Part shown: in pieces, positions 44,181-52,593 of the stretch
Layout: each line of letters opens with the position of its first letter
Numbering within the stretch: the first letter of the stretch is position 1
Source of the DNA: Psychrobacillus sp. OK028
GTDB lineage: Bacteria; Bacillota; Bacilli; Bacillales_A; Planococcaceae
Direction: 5' to 3'
NCBI RefSeq assembly: GCF_900103605.1
Contig: NZ_FNHY01000003.1
Coordinates: 124,001 to 188,000 of the forward strand
DNA length: 64,000 nucleotides
Program-made: the position numbers and the translations under genes
Notes under the pieces: model-generated
The model's input: only the letters and a program-made list of their open reading frames with translations
Database searches by the model: none
What the model was told of the DNA's origin: nothing

Positions 44181-44222
44181 AACGAGCAGGGTGGATCAGT
44201 TTATCTAATCCTTCTGCTCGTT
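44181..44222. terminator. Bidirectional terminator between cyclase and small membrane gene
   Basis: AACGAGCAG near 44181 pairs with CTGCTCGTT near 44222 and extends inward to GGAT/ATCC. Both genes stop next to it. Confidence 0.75.
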
Positions 44223-44582
44223 CTTTCTTAGTAAATAGAATATGGCTTCCACAAATAACCCTATAACAAAGCCAAATGCAGTAAAAATAAATAAGGAGAG
44301 AATTCCCGCTAGGTCACCAAATTCTTGTGGACCAGCAATAAATGAACGGTACATTTCGAAAAAGCCGATTATTAATCCAATAGTGAATATATAAAACGCT
44401 TTTTGCAGCTTATAAAGCAATAATGAGCCTGATAATACACCAATCACGATGGAAAATGCAGCGAATGCAAGCAAGTTCATAATAACTAAATCTTGACCAA
44501 GCACGTATTTAATACCTAAAATAAGTAAAAACATCGAAATAAAAATAATTGAAATGGCAATTTTCCCATAATTTTTTAACAA
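44205..44582 (-). CDS. Small four-helix membrane protein, unknown function
   Basis: A 125-residue protein with four hydrophobic segments (about residues 7-28, 34-56, 62-80, 92-115) and a charged tail ending RKNEQKD. I recognise no family. The frame opens with TTG at 44582 behind a GGTAGG-like site. No ATG is present near the start. It is divergent from the OsmC-like gene and convergent with the cyclase gene, so probably transcribed alone. Confidence 0.7.
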   Translation of the reverse strand: MLKNYGKIAISIIFISMFLLILGIKYVLGQDLVIMNLLAFAAFSIVIGVLSGSLLLYKLQKAFYIFTIGLIIGFFEMYRSFIAGPQEFGDLAGILSLFIFTAFGFVIGLFVEAIFYLLRKNEQKD

Positions 44583-44669
44583 ATAATTCGCCTACCTTCA
44601 TTAACTAATCATACTGGAACTTTACAATATTTCCAATAGAATATGCATAAACCGAGAGGAATGATATGT

Positions 44670-45116
44670 ATGACAGAACATAATTTTCATTTAAAAGCAA
44701 ATTGGCCAGGTAACCGCAATGATATAGGAACTATTCATGCACAAAATCTCCAAACTAAGATTTCAATACCAACAGAAATGGATGGTCCCGGAATTGGTAC
44801 TAATCCCGATGAAATGCTACTAGGAGCAGCCACTACATGCTATATTATTACTCTAGCTGCCATGCTAGAGAGAAGTCGAATAGAAAAGCGATCACTCATA
44901 GTTGAATCATCTGCTGTAGTCGATGTTACGAATGGCATTTTTACCTATAAAAAAATTATCCATCGACCTACATTAGAAATTGTAAATGAAAGAGATGCCA
45001 AGATGGCAAACCGTTTGCTAAAAAAAGCAGAGGATACATGTATGATTAGCAAAGCGTTAAAAGGCAATGTAGAAATTGTATTAGAACCAACACTAATTAT
45101 TGCTCCCCACAAGTAA
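44670..45116 (+). CDS. OsmC/Ohr-family peroxide-reducing protein
   Basis: The product is 148 residues from the ATG at 44670, placed nine bases after GAGAGGA; ATGs at 44643 and 44661 are poorly spaced. The two redox cysteines of the family are present in ATTCYIITLAAMLE and EDTCMISKAL, with the DEMLLGAA segment before the first. OsmC-type enzymes reduce organic hydroperoxides using lipoyl or small-thiol donors. The subgroup resembles YmaD of B. subtilis in size, though this is not certain. Monocistronic, ended by a hairpin shared with the convergent gene. Confidence 0.87.
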   Translation: MTEHNFHLKANWPGNRNDIGTIHAQNLQTKISIPTEMDGPGIGTNPDEMLLGAATTCYIITLAAMLERSRIEKRSLIVESSAVVDVTNGIFTYKKIIHRPTLEIVNERDAKMANRLLKKAEDTCMISKALKGNVEIVLEPTLIIAPHK

Positions 45117-45126
45117 TAAACAATAT

Positions 45127-45158
45127 ATTGTGAGGAAGGCTTTTTCCTTCCTTACAAT
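45127..45158. terminator. Hairpin between OsmC-like and hemolysin-III genes
   Basis: The 13-bp stem ATTGTGAGGAAGG / CCTTCCTTACAAT has one wobble and a 6-base loop. It overlaps the stop of the minus-strand gene. T tracts are weak. Confidence 0.65.
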
Positions 45159-45799
45159 ACATATCCATACACGCAAATAAAGTGGAAAAGTGTCCCTAAT
45201 AATATAAATAGATGAAAGATTTCATGAAATCCTAACTTTTTTATAAACGGAATATTTGGTTTTACTCCATAAATGACTCCTCCAATTGTATAAGCTACTC
45301 CACCCAATACAAGGTAAAGTAACCCTACAGAGCCTAAAGATTCAGCTAGAGATGGTGCTAAGAAAATAATCATCCATCCCATACCGATATAAATTGCTGT
45401 AGAAACCCATCTTGGACAATTAAACCAAATCATTTTAAACAAAATACCACTAACGGCTAGTGACACAATGATAACAAACAACACATATCCAGCAGTATTA
45501 TTTAGGGTAATCAAACAAAATGGGGCATAGGTGCCGGCAATTAATATATAAATCATCGAATGATCTAAGCGACGTAGAAATTGTATATATTGAACTTTCC
45601 CTATCACCCAGTGATAAATAGCAGAAGCAGAATAGAGCAAAATCATGCTAACTCCGAAAACAACTATTGCAGTTAGTGTTAATGGAGTACTCCCATCCTC
45701 TGTTACCTTCATCCACATTAGTACTAATCCTACAAACCCCAATATCGCTCCAAGTAAATGTGAAAGACTATTAAATGGTTCTCTTATAAAAGCATTCAT
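45152..45799 (-). CDS. Hemolysin III family (PAQR-like) membrane protein, YplQ-like
   Basis: A 215-residue protein with seven predicted helices. The N-terminal REPFNSLSHLLGA, the YHW motif in SASAIYHWV, the LDHSMIYILIAGTYAP segment and the C-terminal FHEIFHLFILLGTLFHF with its histidines are the HlyIII/TrhA hallmarks. The conserved Ser, His and Asp residues fit a membrane-embedded zinc site. TrhA proteins are linked to membrane energetics and lipid homeostasis; the hemolysin name is historical. ATG at 45799 has GGTGGAG upstream. B. subtilis YplQ has the same length. Confidence 0.9.
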   Translation of the reverse strand: MNAFIREPFNSLSHLLGAILGFVGLVLMWMKVTEDGSTPLTLTAIVVFGVSMILLYSASAIYHWVIGKVQYIQFLRRLDHSMIYILIAGTYAPFCLITLNNTAGYVLFVIIVSLAVSGILFKMIWFNCPRWVSTAIYIGMGWMIIFLAPSLAESLGSVGLLYLVLGGVAYTIGGVIYGVKPNIPFIKKLGFHEIFHLFILLGTLFHFICVYGYVL

Positions 45800-45933
45800 A
45801 TGAATTTCTCCACCTCTCCATATAGTTTTAATAACTACTTATAAATATATAGATGTTATAAGACTTAGTCAAGGTTTACCTTATATCTTTTATAGGTTAT
45901 GATAAACGTAATGTACAAACTGGAGGTATTTTA

Positions 45934-46500
45934 GTGAGCAAATCTGAGGAAATTACACAAAAATTGAGTTTGGAGTCCACTATCCGTGAAGAGGATATTC
46001 CATCTATAGACTTATATATGGACCAAGTGATTCAGTTATTTGATGCAACTTATTCTGATTCTTTACGCAATGAAGAGGAAAAAGTATTGACCAAAACGAT
46101 GATCAATAATTATGCAAAAGGAAAATTGTTTATTCCCGTAAAAAACAAAAAATATTCTAAAGACCATATTATGTTAATAAGCTTGATCTATCAGTTAAAA
46201 GGTGCACTTTCCATTAAGGATATTAAATCTGTATTAGAGCCATTAAATGATAAAATGGATTCAAAAGATTTTTCATTAGGAAAGTTTTATAGTTCTTTAG
46301 TGAAGATCCAGCAAAAAAATGCACAGGACTTTTTGGTTGAAATGAAAAATCATGAAGTAGAAGTAGATAACCAGGAGACAGATGAAATGGATAGGCTAAT
46401 TTTACTTATCGCGTCACTTTCGAATATGAGTAATGCTTACCGAAAAGCGGCCGAGCTCTTAGTAGATGAATTATCCGAACGAAGAGAGGGGACAAAGTGA
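45934..46500 (+). CDS. DUF1836-domain protein
   Basis: A 188-residue cytoplasmic protein. The middle (about residues 20-130), with MDQVIQLFDATYSD, TKTMINNYAKGKLFIPVKNKKYS and HIMLISLIYQLKGALSIKDIK, is the DUF1836 domain, which resembles a MerR-like DNA-binding fold. It may be a regulator. Start is GTG at 45934, seven bases from TGGAGG. The stop overlaps the ATG of the amidohydrolase gene, so the two are coupled. Confidence 0.85.
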   Translation: MSKSEEITQKLSLESTIREEDIPSIDLYMDQVIQLFDATYSDSLRNEEEKVLTKTMINNYAKGKLFIPVKNKKYSKDHIMLISLIYQLKGALSIKDIKSVLEPLNDKMDSKDFSLGKFYSSLVKIQQKNAQDFLVEMKNHEVEVDNQETDEMDRLILLIASLSNMSNAYRKAAELLVDELSERREGTK

Positions 46501-48017
46501 TGAAAACTCTATGGACAGAAGGCAAGATTTTTACGATGAAAGCAGACAAAGAGGTAGTCGAAGCAGTATTAGTTGAAGATGGGGTTATTATCAACACCGG
46601 ATTAAAAAAGGATCTCCTCCCATTTGCAGATCATGTGGAATCATTAAATGGAAATGCCATGTATCCAGGATTTGTAGATAGCCACATCCATCTAATCGGT
46701 CACGGGGAGAAACTATCCTATCTAGACTTATCTACATTTACTTCTATTGAAAAAATAAAAGAAACGATACCCGCTTATATTTCGAGGGAACAGTGGTATG
46801 TAACAGAAGGCTGGGACGACAATAAATTGGAAGAGGGAAGAGAAATAACTAGTAACGACCTCGACTTCATCACGGAAACTGCAGTGGTGCTCAAAAGAGT
46901 GTGCAGACATGTCTTAGTAGCGAATTCAACAGCTATGAAACTAGCTGGAATATCTAAAGAAACACCCAACCCAGTTGGGGGCGAAATAGGTAAAGATGAA
47001 AACGGTGAGCTTAATGGCTTGTTCTATGATGAGGCGCAGCGACTAATAACAGAGCATATTCCATTGCCATCTATCGAATATTTGAAGGGGATTATTACAT
47101 CAAGTATAGAGGACTTAAAATCGAAGGGTTTAACAGGTGTTCATACCGAGGATATGGCTTATTATGGACATTATAAAGTTACATTACAGGCTTATCGAGA
47201 AGTTGTAAACAATGATTTTAGAGTGCACTTATTACGACATCATCAAGTATTTGAACAAATGCAAAGGGAGGAACCGTCCACGTATATCGAATTTGGAGCA
47301 ATGAAAATATTTGTTGATGGCTCTTTAGGTGGCCGAACCGCACTATTATCGGAGGACTATTCGGACGAACAAGGAAAAAAAGGCGTGGAGGTACATAGCC
47401 CGGAGAAGCTAGAGGCCTTAGTGAAAATGGCTCGCAGCTATGACGAAAATATTGCTGTTCATGTAATTGGAGATAAAGCAGTAGAGAAAATTTTAGATTT
47501 AATCGAAAAGTATCCAGTAGCAGAAGGCAAAAAAGATCGCTTAATACATGTAAATGTATTGCGTCCGGACCTTGTGGAGAGGATGAAAAAACTTCCAGTT
47601 GTACTAGATCTACAACCAATTTTTGTTCCTTCCGATTTTCCATGGGTAAAGGAAAGACTTGGATCTTCTAGATTACAATGGGCGTACGCTTGGAAATCTC
47701 TTCTTGAGCAAGGCTTCGAATGTTCTGGTGGATCTGATTCGCCAGTCGAACTAGCAGATCCGTTGCTTGGGATTGACGCTGCTGTTAATAATTCTTACCT
47801 ACCCGAGCAATCGTTAACCTTATTTGAAGCAATATCATTGTATACATCTGGCAGTGCAAAAGCGATTGGTAGAGAGAATAATCGAGGAATGATATTACCA
47901 GGTTATGATGCCGATTTTACTATTTTAGATAATGTCTTAGATAACACAAACATACTTTCTACTTCGGTTGTAAATACAGTTGTAGCTGGTGAAATTGTGT
48001 ATAAAAAGGAAAAGTGA
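46500..48017 (+). CDS. YtcJ-like metal-dependent amidohydrolase
   Basis: The 505-residue product belongs to the Amidohydro_3 / YtcJ group. Metal-ligand motifs are FVDSHIHLIGHG (near residue 59), a central lysine/His region with VHVIGDKA, and GSDSPVELADP near residue 414. These enzymes hydrolyse amide-like bonds. The substrate is unknown. The ATG at 46500 overlaps the TGA of the DUF1836 gene and has AGAGGGG upstream; a GTG codon directly before it is a less likely start. DUF4870 and pantothenate kinase genes follow closely. Confidence 0.88.
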   Translation: MKTLWTEGKIFTMKADKEVVEAVLVEDGVIINTGLKKDLLPFADHVESLNGNAMYPGFVDSHIHLIGHGEKLSYLDLSTFTSIEKIKETIPAYISREQWYVTEGWDDNKLEEGREITSNDLDFITETAVVLKRVCRHVLVANSTAMKLAGISKETPNPVGGEIGKDENGELNGLFYDEAQRLITEHIPLPSIEYLKGIITSSIEDLKSKGLTGVHTEDMAYYGHYKVTLQAYREVVNNDFRVHLLRHHQVFEQMQREEPSTYIEFGAMKIFVDGSLGGRTALLSEDYSDEQGKKGVEVHSPEKLEALVKMARSYDENIAVHVIGDKAVEKILDLIEKYPVAEGKKDRLIHVNVLRPDLVERMKKLPVVLDLQPIFVPSDFPWVKERLGSSRLQWAYAWKSLLEQGFECSGGSDSPVELADPLLGIDAAVNNSYLPEQSLTLFEAISLYTSGSAKAIGRENNRGMILPGYDADFTILDNVLDNTNILSTSVVNTVVAGEIVYKKEK

Positions 48018-48068
48018 AACTATTTAGCTTGTTTAACCGTATAAATAAGAGGAGAGGAGTGAGAAGAA

Positions 48069-48377
48069 ATGGAAAACACAGGACTGAAAATTTTGCTACA
48101 TGCAAGTACATGGTTTGCCCCTTTTCTAGTTCCATTTATATTATATTTAGTAGTAAATGATGAAGAAATTAAAAAGCTATCCATACAAGCTGTACTGTTT
48201 CAATTAGTTATGGCTGCATTGATAACAATCTCTGTAATTTTAATTTTTCTTTTAATCGGTATTCCGATGCTCATCATTTTTGGTATAATGGCATTTGTAG
48301 TTCCGATTATTGGAATTGTTAAAGCGATTACAGGAGACACATTTAACTATCCTATTGTAGGATCGTGGATAAAGTAA
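48069..48377 (+). CDS. DUF4870-domain small membrane protein
   Basis: A 102-residue protein with three hydrophobic segments (about residues 10-28, 42-66, 66-88) and the DUF4870 pattern: LLHASTWFAPFLVPFILYL at the start and FNYPIVGSWIK at the end. Function unknown. The ATG has GAGGAGTGAG upstream. It lies between the amidohydrolase and coaW on the same strand with short gaps, so it is probably part of one transcript. Confidence 0.85.
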   Translation: MENTGLKILLHASTWFAPFLVPFILYLVVNDEEIKKLSIQAVLFQLVMAALITISVILIFLLIGIPMLIIFGIMAFVVPIIGIVKAITGDTFNYPIVGSWIK

Positions 48378-48403
48378 GTGTCATAACATAAAGGGGAATT
48401 TGA

Positions 48404-49234
48404 ATGACTACTAGAATCGGTATTGACGCAGGTGGAACATTAACAAAAATAGCTTATTGGAATGAACATAATGAGATGATATTGAAACGATTTCTTTCAT
48501 CGGATTTCCAAAAGGTTAAGGATTGGATTGAAACTAATCATCCGAATGCTTCTATCTGTGTCACTGGTGGTCGAGCGGAGCAATTAAAAATACATTTTAG
48601 CTCCAGTGAAGACATTCCATATATTGTAGAATTTGATGCAACGATGAATGGTGTGATGTATCAAATGAAACAAGCATCAATTGAACCAAATGCTGCCATT
48701 ATTGCGAATATTGGTACAGGTACCTCAATTCATATTATGCAAGACAATACGCATAGCCGATTAGGTGGTACAGGGATAGGTGGCGGAACATTGCTTGGGT
48801 TAGGCATGGCTCTAACTGGTATATCCGATTTTGAAGAGATTATAAAACAATCACGTGTAGGAAGTAGATCCGACATCGATGTTTTAGTAAGCGACATATA
48901 CAAAAACAATAAGCTTCCTATAAAGGGTACTTTAACCGCGAGTAATTTCGGGGGAATTGCATTGAACCCCAACAGCGATACGAGTGCTACCGATTTGCTG
49001 GCAGGTGTCCAAGGAATAATTGGCGAAGTAGTTGCATCACTTTGTATTCAAGTGGCGGATGCACATCATGTAGAAGATATTATATACATAGGTACAACAC
49101 TGGAGGACAATGAATTACTCCAGCAAATTATTGAATCGTATACGATTTTAAAACAGAAAAATCCAATCTTTTTAGACTATCATGGCTATAGTGGCGCTAT
49201 AGGTGCATTATTAGAAAACACTAAAAAATATTAA
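48404..49234 (+). CDS. coaW: Type II pantothenate kinase
   Basis: The 276-residue protein is of the staphylococcal/Bacillus type II class. It has the actin-like phosphate motif [15 protein letters not shown] (residues 5-19), a catalytic-region acidic stretch [10 protein letters not shown], and glycine-rich [10 protein letters not shown] and [16 protein letters not shown]. It phosphorylates pantothenate in the first step of coenzyme A synthesis and, in staphylococci, is not feedback-inhibited by CoA. The ATG follows AAAGGGG. It ends the short run of genes from 45934. A csp gene with its own promoter follows. Confidence 0.92.
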   Translation: MTTRIGIDAGGTLTKIAYWNEHNEMILKRFLSSDFQKVKDWIETNHPNASICVTGGRAEQLKIHFSSSEDIPYIVEFDATMNGVMYQMKQASIEPNAAIIANIGTGTSIHIMQDNTHSRLGGTGIGGGTLLGLGMALTGISDFEEIIKQSRVGSRSDIDVLVSDIYKNNKLPIKGTLTASNFGGIALNPNSDTSATDLLAGVQGIIGEVVASLCIQVADAHHVEDIIYIGTTLEDNELLQQIIESYTILKQKNPIFLDYHGYSGAIGALLENTKKY

Positions 49235-49243
49235 GTATAATTG

Positions 49244-49272
49244 TTGCATTATTAGTAAACGCGTGTTATATT
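49244..49272 (+). promoter_or_regulatory. Sigma-A promoter of the cold-shock gene
   Basis: TTGCAT (49244-49249), a 17-base spacer and TATATT (49267-49272). Transcription would start near 49279. Confidence 0.7.
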
Positions 49273-49278
49273 TAAAGA

Positions 49279-49388
49279 GGATTATTTTTGTTCGGTTAGT
49301 TAGTAGGTGGCAACACTTTTACTTAACAGTGTTGAGCAAGGATAGTAACACAATGTGTGCAACTGCTGCATACGAGGAGGATATTCAC
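49279..49388 (+). promoter_or_regulatory. Long structured 5' leader of the cold-shock gene
   Basis: About 110 untranslated bases separate the promoter from the csp ATG. A perfect 7-bp hairpin, CAACACT / AGTGTTG (49311-49317 with 49328-49334), is visible, and GAGGAGGAT precedes the start. Long leaders of this kind in cspA-type genes act as RNA thermosensors. That role here is inferred. Confidence 0.55.
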
Positions 49389-49589
49389 ATGGAACAAGGT
49401 AAAGTAAAATGGTTTAACTCAGAAAAAGGATTCGGATTTATCGAACGCGAAGGCGGAGACGATGTATTCGTACATTTCTCAGCTATTCAAAGCGAAGGTT
49501 TCAAATCTCTTGACGAAGGTCAAGAAGTAACTTTTGAAATCGAGCAAGGTCAACGTGGCCTTCAAGCTACTAACGTAGTTAAAGCTTAA
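49389..49589 (+). CDS. Cold-shock protein (CspA/CspB family)
   Basis: A 66-residue single cold-shock domain. RNP1 (KGFGFIE) and RNP2 (VFVHF) are intact, with [10 protein letters not shown] at the start. These proteins bind single-stranded RNA and act as RNA chaperones. The ATG at 49389 is preceded by GAGGAGG; the frame is open further upstream but that part is leader RNA. It is one of two csp genes in the window (the other at 51787 is cspD). Own promoter and terminator. Confidence 0.96.
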   Translation: MEQGKVKWFNSEKGFGFIEREGGDDVFVHFSAIQSEGFKSLDEGQEVTFEIEQGQRGLQATNVVKA

Positions 49590-49612
49590 TTTTAAACTTA
49601 AAACTAAACTTT

Positions 49613-49643
49613 AACAGACTCTCATCAGAGAGTCTGTTTTTTT
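49613..49643 (+). terminator. Terminator of the cold-shock gene
   Basis: A 10-bp stem, AACAGACTCT / AGAGTCTGTT, with a 6-base loop and a T tract. Confidence 0.9.
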
Positions 49644-49670
49644 GTTGATTGAGAAATTATATAATTCTGG

Positions 49671-49765
49671 ACGACGCGATGCTGGTCAGTCAGTCGTTGC
49701 GACAGTTGTCTTGAAATTCAGACTGACCCCCACTAGGCTAAGGACGCCTCACTTGCAATTCTTCC
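49671..49765. other. GC-richer intergenic element with inverted repeat
   Basis: The block from ACGACGCGATG to about ACTTGC is richer in G and C than its surroundings and holds GGTCAGTC (49684-49691) and its complement GACTGACC (49721-49728), with an inner TCG/CGA pair around TTG. It has no open frame and lies between a terminator and the MOSC gene. It looks like a dispersed intergenic repeat of this clade or a folded RNA. I could not identify it further. Confidence 0.5.
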
Positions 49766-49874
49766 AGCGATTTTCAGGGCTAACATAGACACTTGCGCAT
49801 TTGTTCAGTAGAAAACAACCGAATAATTCAAAAAATATGCTATGATAATAGTAATATTTGGGGGTGTTTGAAAA

Positions 49875-50525
49875 TTGGAAGAAATGAAACTAATGGCAAT
49901 TTCAGTAGGTAAACCTAAAACTGTAAAGAACGAAATAGGAGAAGAGCTTCGATCTGGAATATTCAAAAGCCAGGTGACAGAAGCTTATTTGACAAAGGAT
50001 GGCTTTGAAAACGACGGAGTTGCGGATTTAAAGCATCATGGCGGTTTAGATAGAGCTGTTTGTATATATAGTGTGGAGCATTACAGAAGCTGGTCTAAGG
50101 AATTTCATATGAATTTTCCGGTAAGTGCCATAGGAGAAAACTTACTAGTGGAAAATATGTTAGAGGAAAACATACATATAGGAGATCGCTTTTCAATAGG
50201 AGAGGCGATTATTGAAGTAACGCAAGGTAGAATTCCGTGTAATACAATAAATAAAAGAACTGGATTAAAACCGCTTATGAAACGAATGATTGAAACGGGA
50301 CATACTGGTTATTTATGTCGTGTAATTAAAGAAGGACGAATAACAAATACGGATCGCATCACACGAATTCTTGAACACCCAGAAAGAGTTACGGTTTCCT
50401 ATGCTCATTCTATTTATTTTTATCAGAAAGACTCAAAAGAAGGAATTGAAAATATATTGAAAGTAAATGAGCTGGCAGAGGAATGGAAAGTAAAGCTTCA
50501 AAAAATGTTGTTGAAGGCAGAATAG
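49875..50525 (+). CDS. MOSC-domain protein (YiiM-like)
   Basis: A 216-residue protein. The MOSC core is visible: KSQVTEAYLTKDGFENDGVADLKHHGGLDRAV (residues about 34-65) and the family cysteine in GRIPCNTINKR (near residue 119). MOSC proteins move sulfur or act with molybdenum cofactor. The YiiM subgroup reduces N-hydroxylated compounds. Start is TTG at 49875, nine bases from GGGGTG; the ATG at 49884 is too far away. The SRPBCC gene follows after 11 bases and is probably in the same transcript. Confidence 0.88.
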   Translation: MEEMKLMAISVGKPKTVKNEIGEELRSGIFKSQVTEAYLTKDGFENDGVADLKHHGGLDRAVCIYSVEHYRSWSKEFHMNFPVSAIGENLLVENMLEENIHIGDRFSIGEAIIEVTQGRIPCNTINKRTGLKPLMKRMIETGHTGYLCRVIKEGRITNTDRITRILEHPERVTVSYAHSIYFYQKDSKEGIENILKVNELAEEWKVKLQKMLLKAE

Positions 50526-50536
50526 GGTGAATACTA

Positions 50537-51013
50537 ATGAAAAAATGGAAAAAGGAAATTTTACTGGATGTTCCAATAGAATTTGCATGGTGCTACTTTT
50601 ATGGTGATATCACAAAAAAGAAAAGAATATTTCCTAAAGTAGTAGATGAGGAATTCATTAAACAAACCGAACCTATTGTAGGTAGTATTATTAAACAAAG
50701 CTATCAAAATGGATCTGTGACAATGCAATATGAAACTACGATAAAAAAGTATACGAACGAACCAAACTATAAAGCGATTCAAGAAAACTTTTTACTAAAT
50801 AATCGTTTTAATATGACAACAGAGTATGAGTTAGAAAGTCAAAATGATAATAAGACAAAATTCACCTATACTTCAATAAACAAACCGAAAAACCCACTGC
50901 TGTCTATATTTCAATTGTTTGGTAGCGATGAGATCATTGTTAACTTTTTGAACAAAGCAAAAATAGCAATCGAAAAGGATTATGAGCAAGAGCAAGAAAA
51001 TACGATAATTTAG
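50537..51013 (+). CDS. SRPBCC-superfamily (START-like) protein
   Basis: The 158-residue protein has the layout of the START/SRPBCC ligand-binding fold: an initial strand with VPIEFAWCYFYGD, two short helices, a run of strands (SVTMQYETTIKKY, FNMTTEYELES, TKFTYTSI) and a long C-terminal helix (NFLNKAKIAIEKDYEQ). Ligand and role are unknown. It starts 11 bases after the MOSC gene with a weak ribosome site, and shares a terminator with the convergent RNase H-like gene. Confidence 0.75.
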   Translation: MKKWKKEILLDVPIEFAWCYFYGDITKKKRIFPKVVDEEFIKQTEPIVGSIIKQSYQNGSVTMQYETTIKKYTNEPNYKAIQENFLLNNRFNMTTEYELESQNDNKTKFTYTSINKPKNPLLSIFQLFGSDEIIVNFLNKAKIAIEKDYEQEQENTII

Positions 51014-51035
51014 CAAGTCCAGCTTAATATAGATA

Positions 51036-51070
51036 AAAACAACTGCCTTTATTTTTTAGGCAGTTGTTTT
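51036..51070. terminator. Bidirectional terminator between SRPBCC gene and ypeP
   Basis: A 13-bp perfect stem, AAAACAACTGCCT / AGGCAGTTGTTTT, with a 9-base loop. Confidence 0.88.
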
Positions 51071-51447
51071 GCTACAGCCTCTCGTGCAAGTGCGTGAGCT
51101 GCTTTGTTTTGATCATCTGGAATCCATTTGATAAAAAATAAATCAAAGGTATCTACAATGGCTAAAATATTTTCTAGTATAGCCGCAAATTCAGCGTTCT
51201 TTGCATATCTTTTTTCTACAGCTGCAAATACAATTTGTGAATCGGTGCGAGCAGAGACAATGGTCGGTGAAAGTTTTTTTGCTTCCTCTAAACCCCTTTG
51301 TAACGCAATGAATTCGGTCGTATGATTGGAATATTCTCCGATGAACTCACTTACCCTTACTTGATGTCCTTCTCCTTTTATAAATACACCAATCCCACTT
51401 GGTCCAGGATTCCCAGTAGTCGACCCGTCAATATATACTTCTAACAT
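51049..51447 (-). CDS. ypeP: RNase H-like protein YpeP
   Basis: A 132-residue ribonuclease H type I fold. Acidic residues of the active site are visible: Asp in VYIDGSTTGNPG, Glu in HTTEFIALQRGLEEA, Asp in ARTDSQIV, and a C-terminal Asp in WIPDDQNKAAHALAR. Whether it cleaves RNA in hybrids or acts on other nucleic acid is not known. ATG at 51447 has GGTGAT upstream. It is adjacent to and divergent from the zinc-finger gene ypeQ, as in B. subtilis where ypeP, ypeQ and cspD are neighbours. Confidence 0.9.
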   Translation of the reverse strand: MLEVYIDGSTTGNPGPSGIGVFIKGEGHQVRVSEFIGEYSNHTTEFIALQRGLEEAKKLSPTIVSARTDSQIVFAAVEKRYAKNAEFAAILENILAIVDTFDLFFIKWIPDDQNKAAHALAREAVAKQLPKK

Positions 51448-51561
51448 ATGATCACCTTTTTGAAAAATTAATGGATATATCTAGTTTGAATGATTAGATG
51501 GATAGTTGCAAACAAAAGAAACATAATAGTACAATTATGAAACAGTAAGGAGAAGAGATGC

Positions 51562-51747
51562 ATGAAGAATATAAAGCTCATAAATGAAATTGATTATTTA
51601 TCAGATACTTATTGTGATGGCTGCTTCGTTCGTAAACAATTGCGTAAAGAAAGTGGCAAAACGATTGCGTACAGATTTTGTATAGAAAAATGTACGGTTG
51701 GAGAAAGTATTAAACAAATTGGCAGTAGGCTAAAGGGCTCCAAATAA
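51562..51747 (+). CDS. ypeQ: Small zinc-finger protein YpeQ (DUF2602)
   Basis: A 61-residue protein with a probable zinc site from CDGC (Cys18, Cys21) and CIEKC. The B. subtilis YpeQ family (zinc-finger DUF2602) has this size and spacing, with YLSDTYCDGCFVRKQLRKE at the start. It may bind nucleic acid or serve as a regulator. Start ATG has TAAGGAGAAG upstream. It is convergent with cspD. Confidence 0.85.
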   Translation: MKNIKLINEIDYLSDTYCDGCFVRKQLRKESGKTIAYRFCIEKCTVGESIKQIGSRLKGSK

Positions 51748-51764
51748 AAAAGTCCCACGACTTA
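51744..51764 (-). terminator. Terminator of cspD
   Basis: On the minus strand AAGTC and GACTT pair around a 4-base loop and are followed by TTTTATTT. It overlaps the ypeQ stop. Confidence 0.65.
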
Positions 51765-51786
51765 TATGCCGCAGGAAGAAGCGTTT

Positions 51787-51990
51787 CTATTCGTTTTTTA
51801 TAACGTTTGCAGCTTGAGGTCCACGGTTTCCTTCAACAATCTCGAACGTAACTTGTTGTCCTTCATCCAATGCTCGAAATCCTTCACCCTGAATTCCTGT
51901 AAAATGGACAAAAACATCTTCGCCATCGTTGTATTCGATGAAACCATAGCCTTTTTCATTATTAAACCATTTTACTTTCCCCTGTTGCAT
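51787..51990 (-). CDS. cspD: Cold-shock protein CspD
   Basis: A 67-residue cold-shock domain with RNP1 KGYGFIE and RNP2 VFVHF. Position next to ypeQ/ypeP and the sequence ([26 protein letters not shown]) match B. subtilis CspD. It is an RNA chaperone. The ATG at 51990 follows AAGGGAGG on its strand; the longer open frame upstream is leader RNA. Promoter about 45 bases upstream (separate entry). In contrast to the csp at 49389 its leader is short. Confidence 0.93.
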   Translation of the reverse strand: MQQGKVKWFNNEKGYGFIEYNDGEDVFVHFTGIQGEGFRALDEGQQVTFEIVEGNRGPQAANVIKNE

Positions 51991-52039
51991 GAACGTTCCT
52001 CCCTTAAATCCACTGAAATTTCTATAAATGGATACATAA

Positions 52040-52068
52040 ACTATACTTGAATTGTCAGTCTTCGTCAA
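52040..52068 (-). promoter_or_regulatory. Sigma-A promoter of cspD
   Basis: On the minus strand TTGACG, a 17-base spacer and TATAGT. It would give a leader of about 43 bases. Confidence 0.75.
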
Positions 52069-52314
52069 TAATATGTCGAATTTTAGCTTTCTTTACAGAA
52101 ATTATTCATGTTGCTAGTGTAACATCTGCAAGAAGTTAACTATATAAATATGGAGAAAAAAAGTCCAGTATAAAATATCCCTTTTTAATCCTTTAAACTA
52201 GTTTTTAGTTGTAAGTGAAACTAATTTGGTTATTTAACTTTGCATTATCCTGCAACTACTTTGGGTGTCAGGGCTAGTGTAAAAGAAATTTCATATCCAT
52301 ACAGCCAAATATAA

Positions 52315-52350
52315 AAGACTAGGAATGAGATTAATCTTTTATCCTAGCCT
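52315..52350 (-). terminator. Terminator downstream of the small coat-cluster gene
   Basis: On the minus strand CTAGGA and TCCTAG pair, with an inner AGATTAATCT palindrome, followed by TCTTTTAT. Confidence 0.7.
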
Positions 52351-52386
52351 TTCATCTTTGACTTGTATCTATCATTTATTTGAATT

Positions 52387-52593
52387 CTACTTATCTGTAG
52401 AAGATTGGTTATTAAATTTGTTTACTTGCGTTGTCAAATCCTCAACTAATTCTTTTAATTGTTTCTTTTGTTGATCTGATAATTTTTTTTTAATGTTGTC
52501 CGGATCAATACCATTTCTTCTAAGTGTATCATCCACTAGTAGATCAATTACTTTGTTTGAAATAGCATTTGGTTTTTCTGGTAAATTGCTCAA
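52387..52593 (-). CDS. Small helical protein in the CotX-type coat cluster
   Basis: The product is 68 residues from a TTG at 52593, eight bases after AAGGAG. A GTG nine bases further out abuts that site and is less likely. The protein is charged and helical (VIDLLVDDTLRRNGID, KLSDQQKKQLKELVEDLTTQV), without membrane segments or cysteines. It lies downstream of the two CotX-type genes on the same strand, so a spore-coat role is likely by position only. Confidence 0.72.
   Translation of the reverse strand: MSNLPEKPNAISNKVIDLLVDDTLRRNGIDPDNIKKKLSDQQKKQLKELVEDLTTQVNKFNNQSSTDK

Larger units (their letters stand above)
51991..52386. other. Intergenic region upstream of cspD (396 bases)
   Basis: It contains the cspD promoter near 52040-52068 and the terminator of the next minus-strand gene near 52315-52350. 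The stretch between about 52080 and 52310 shows no open frame, hairpin of note or repeat that I could support. Confidence 0.5.
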
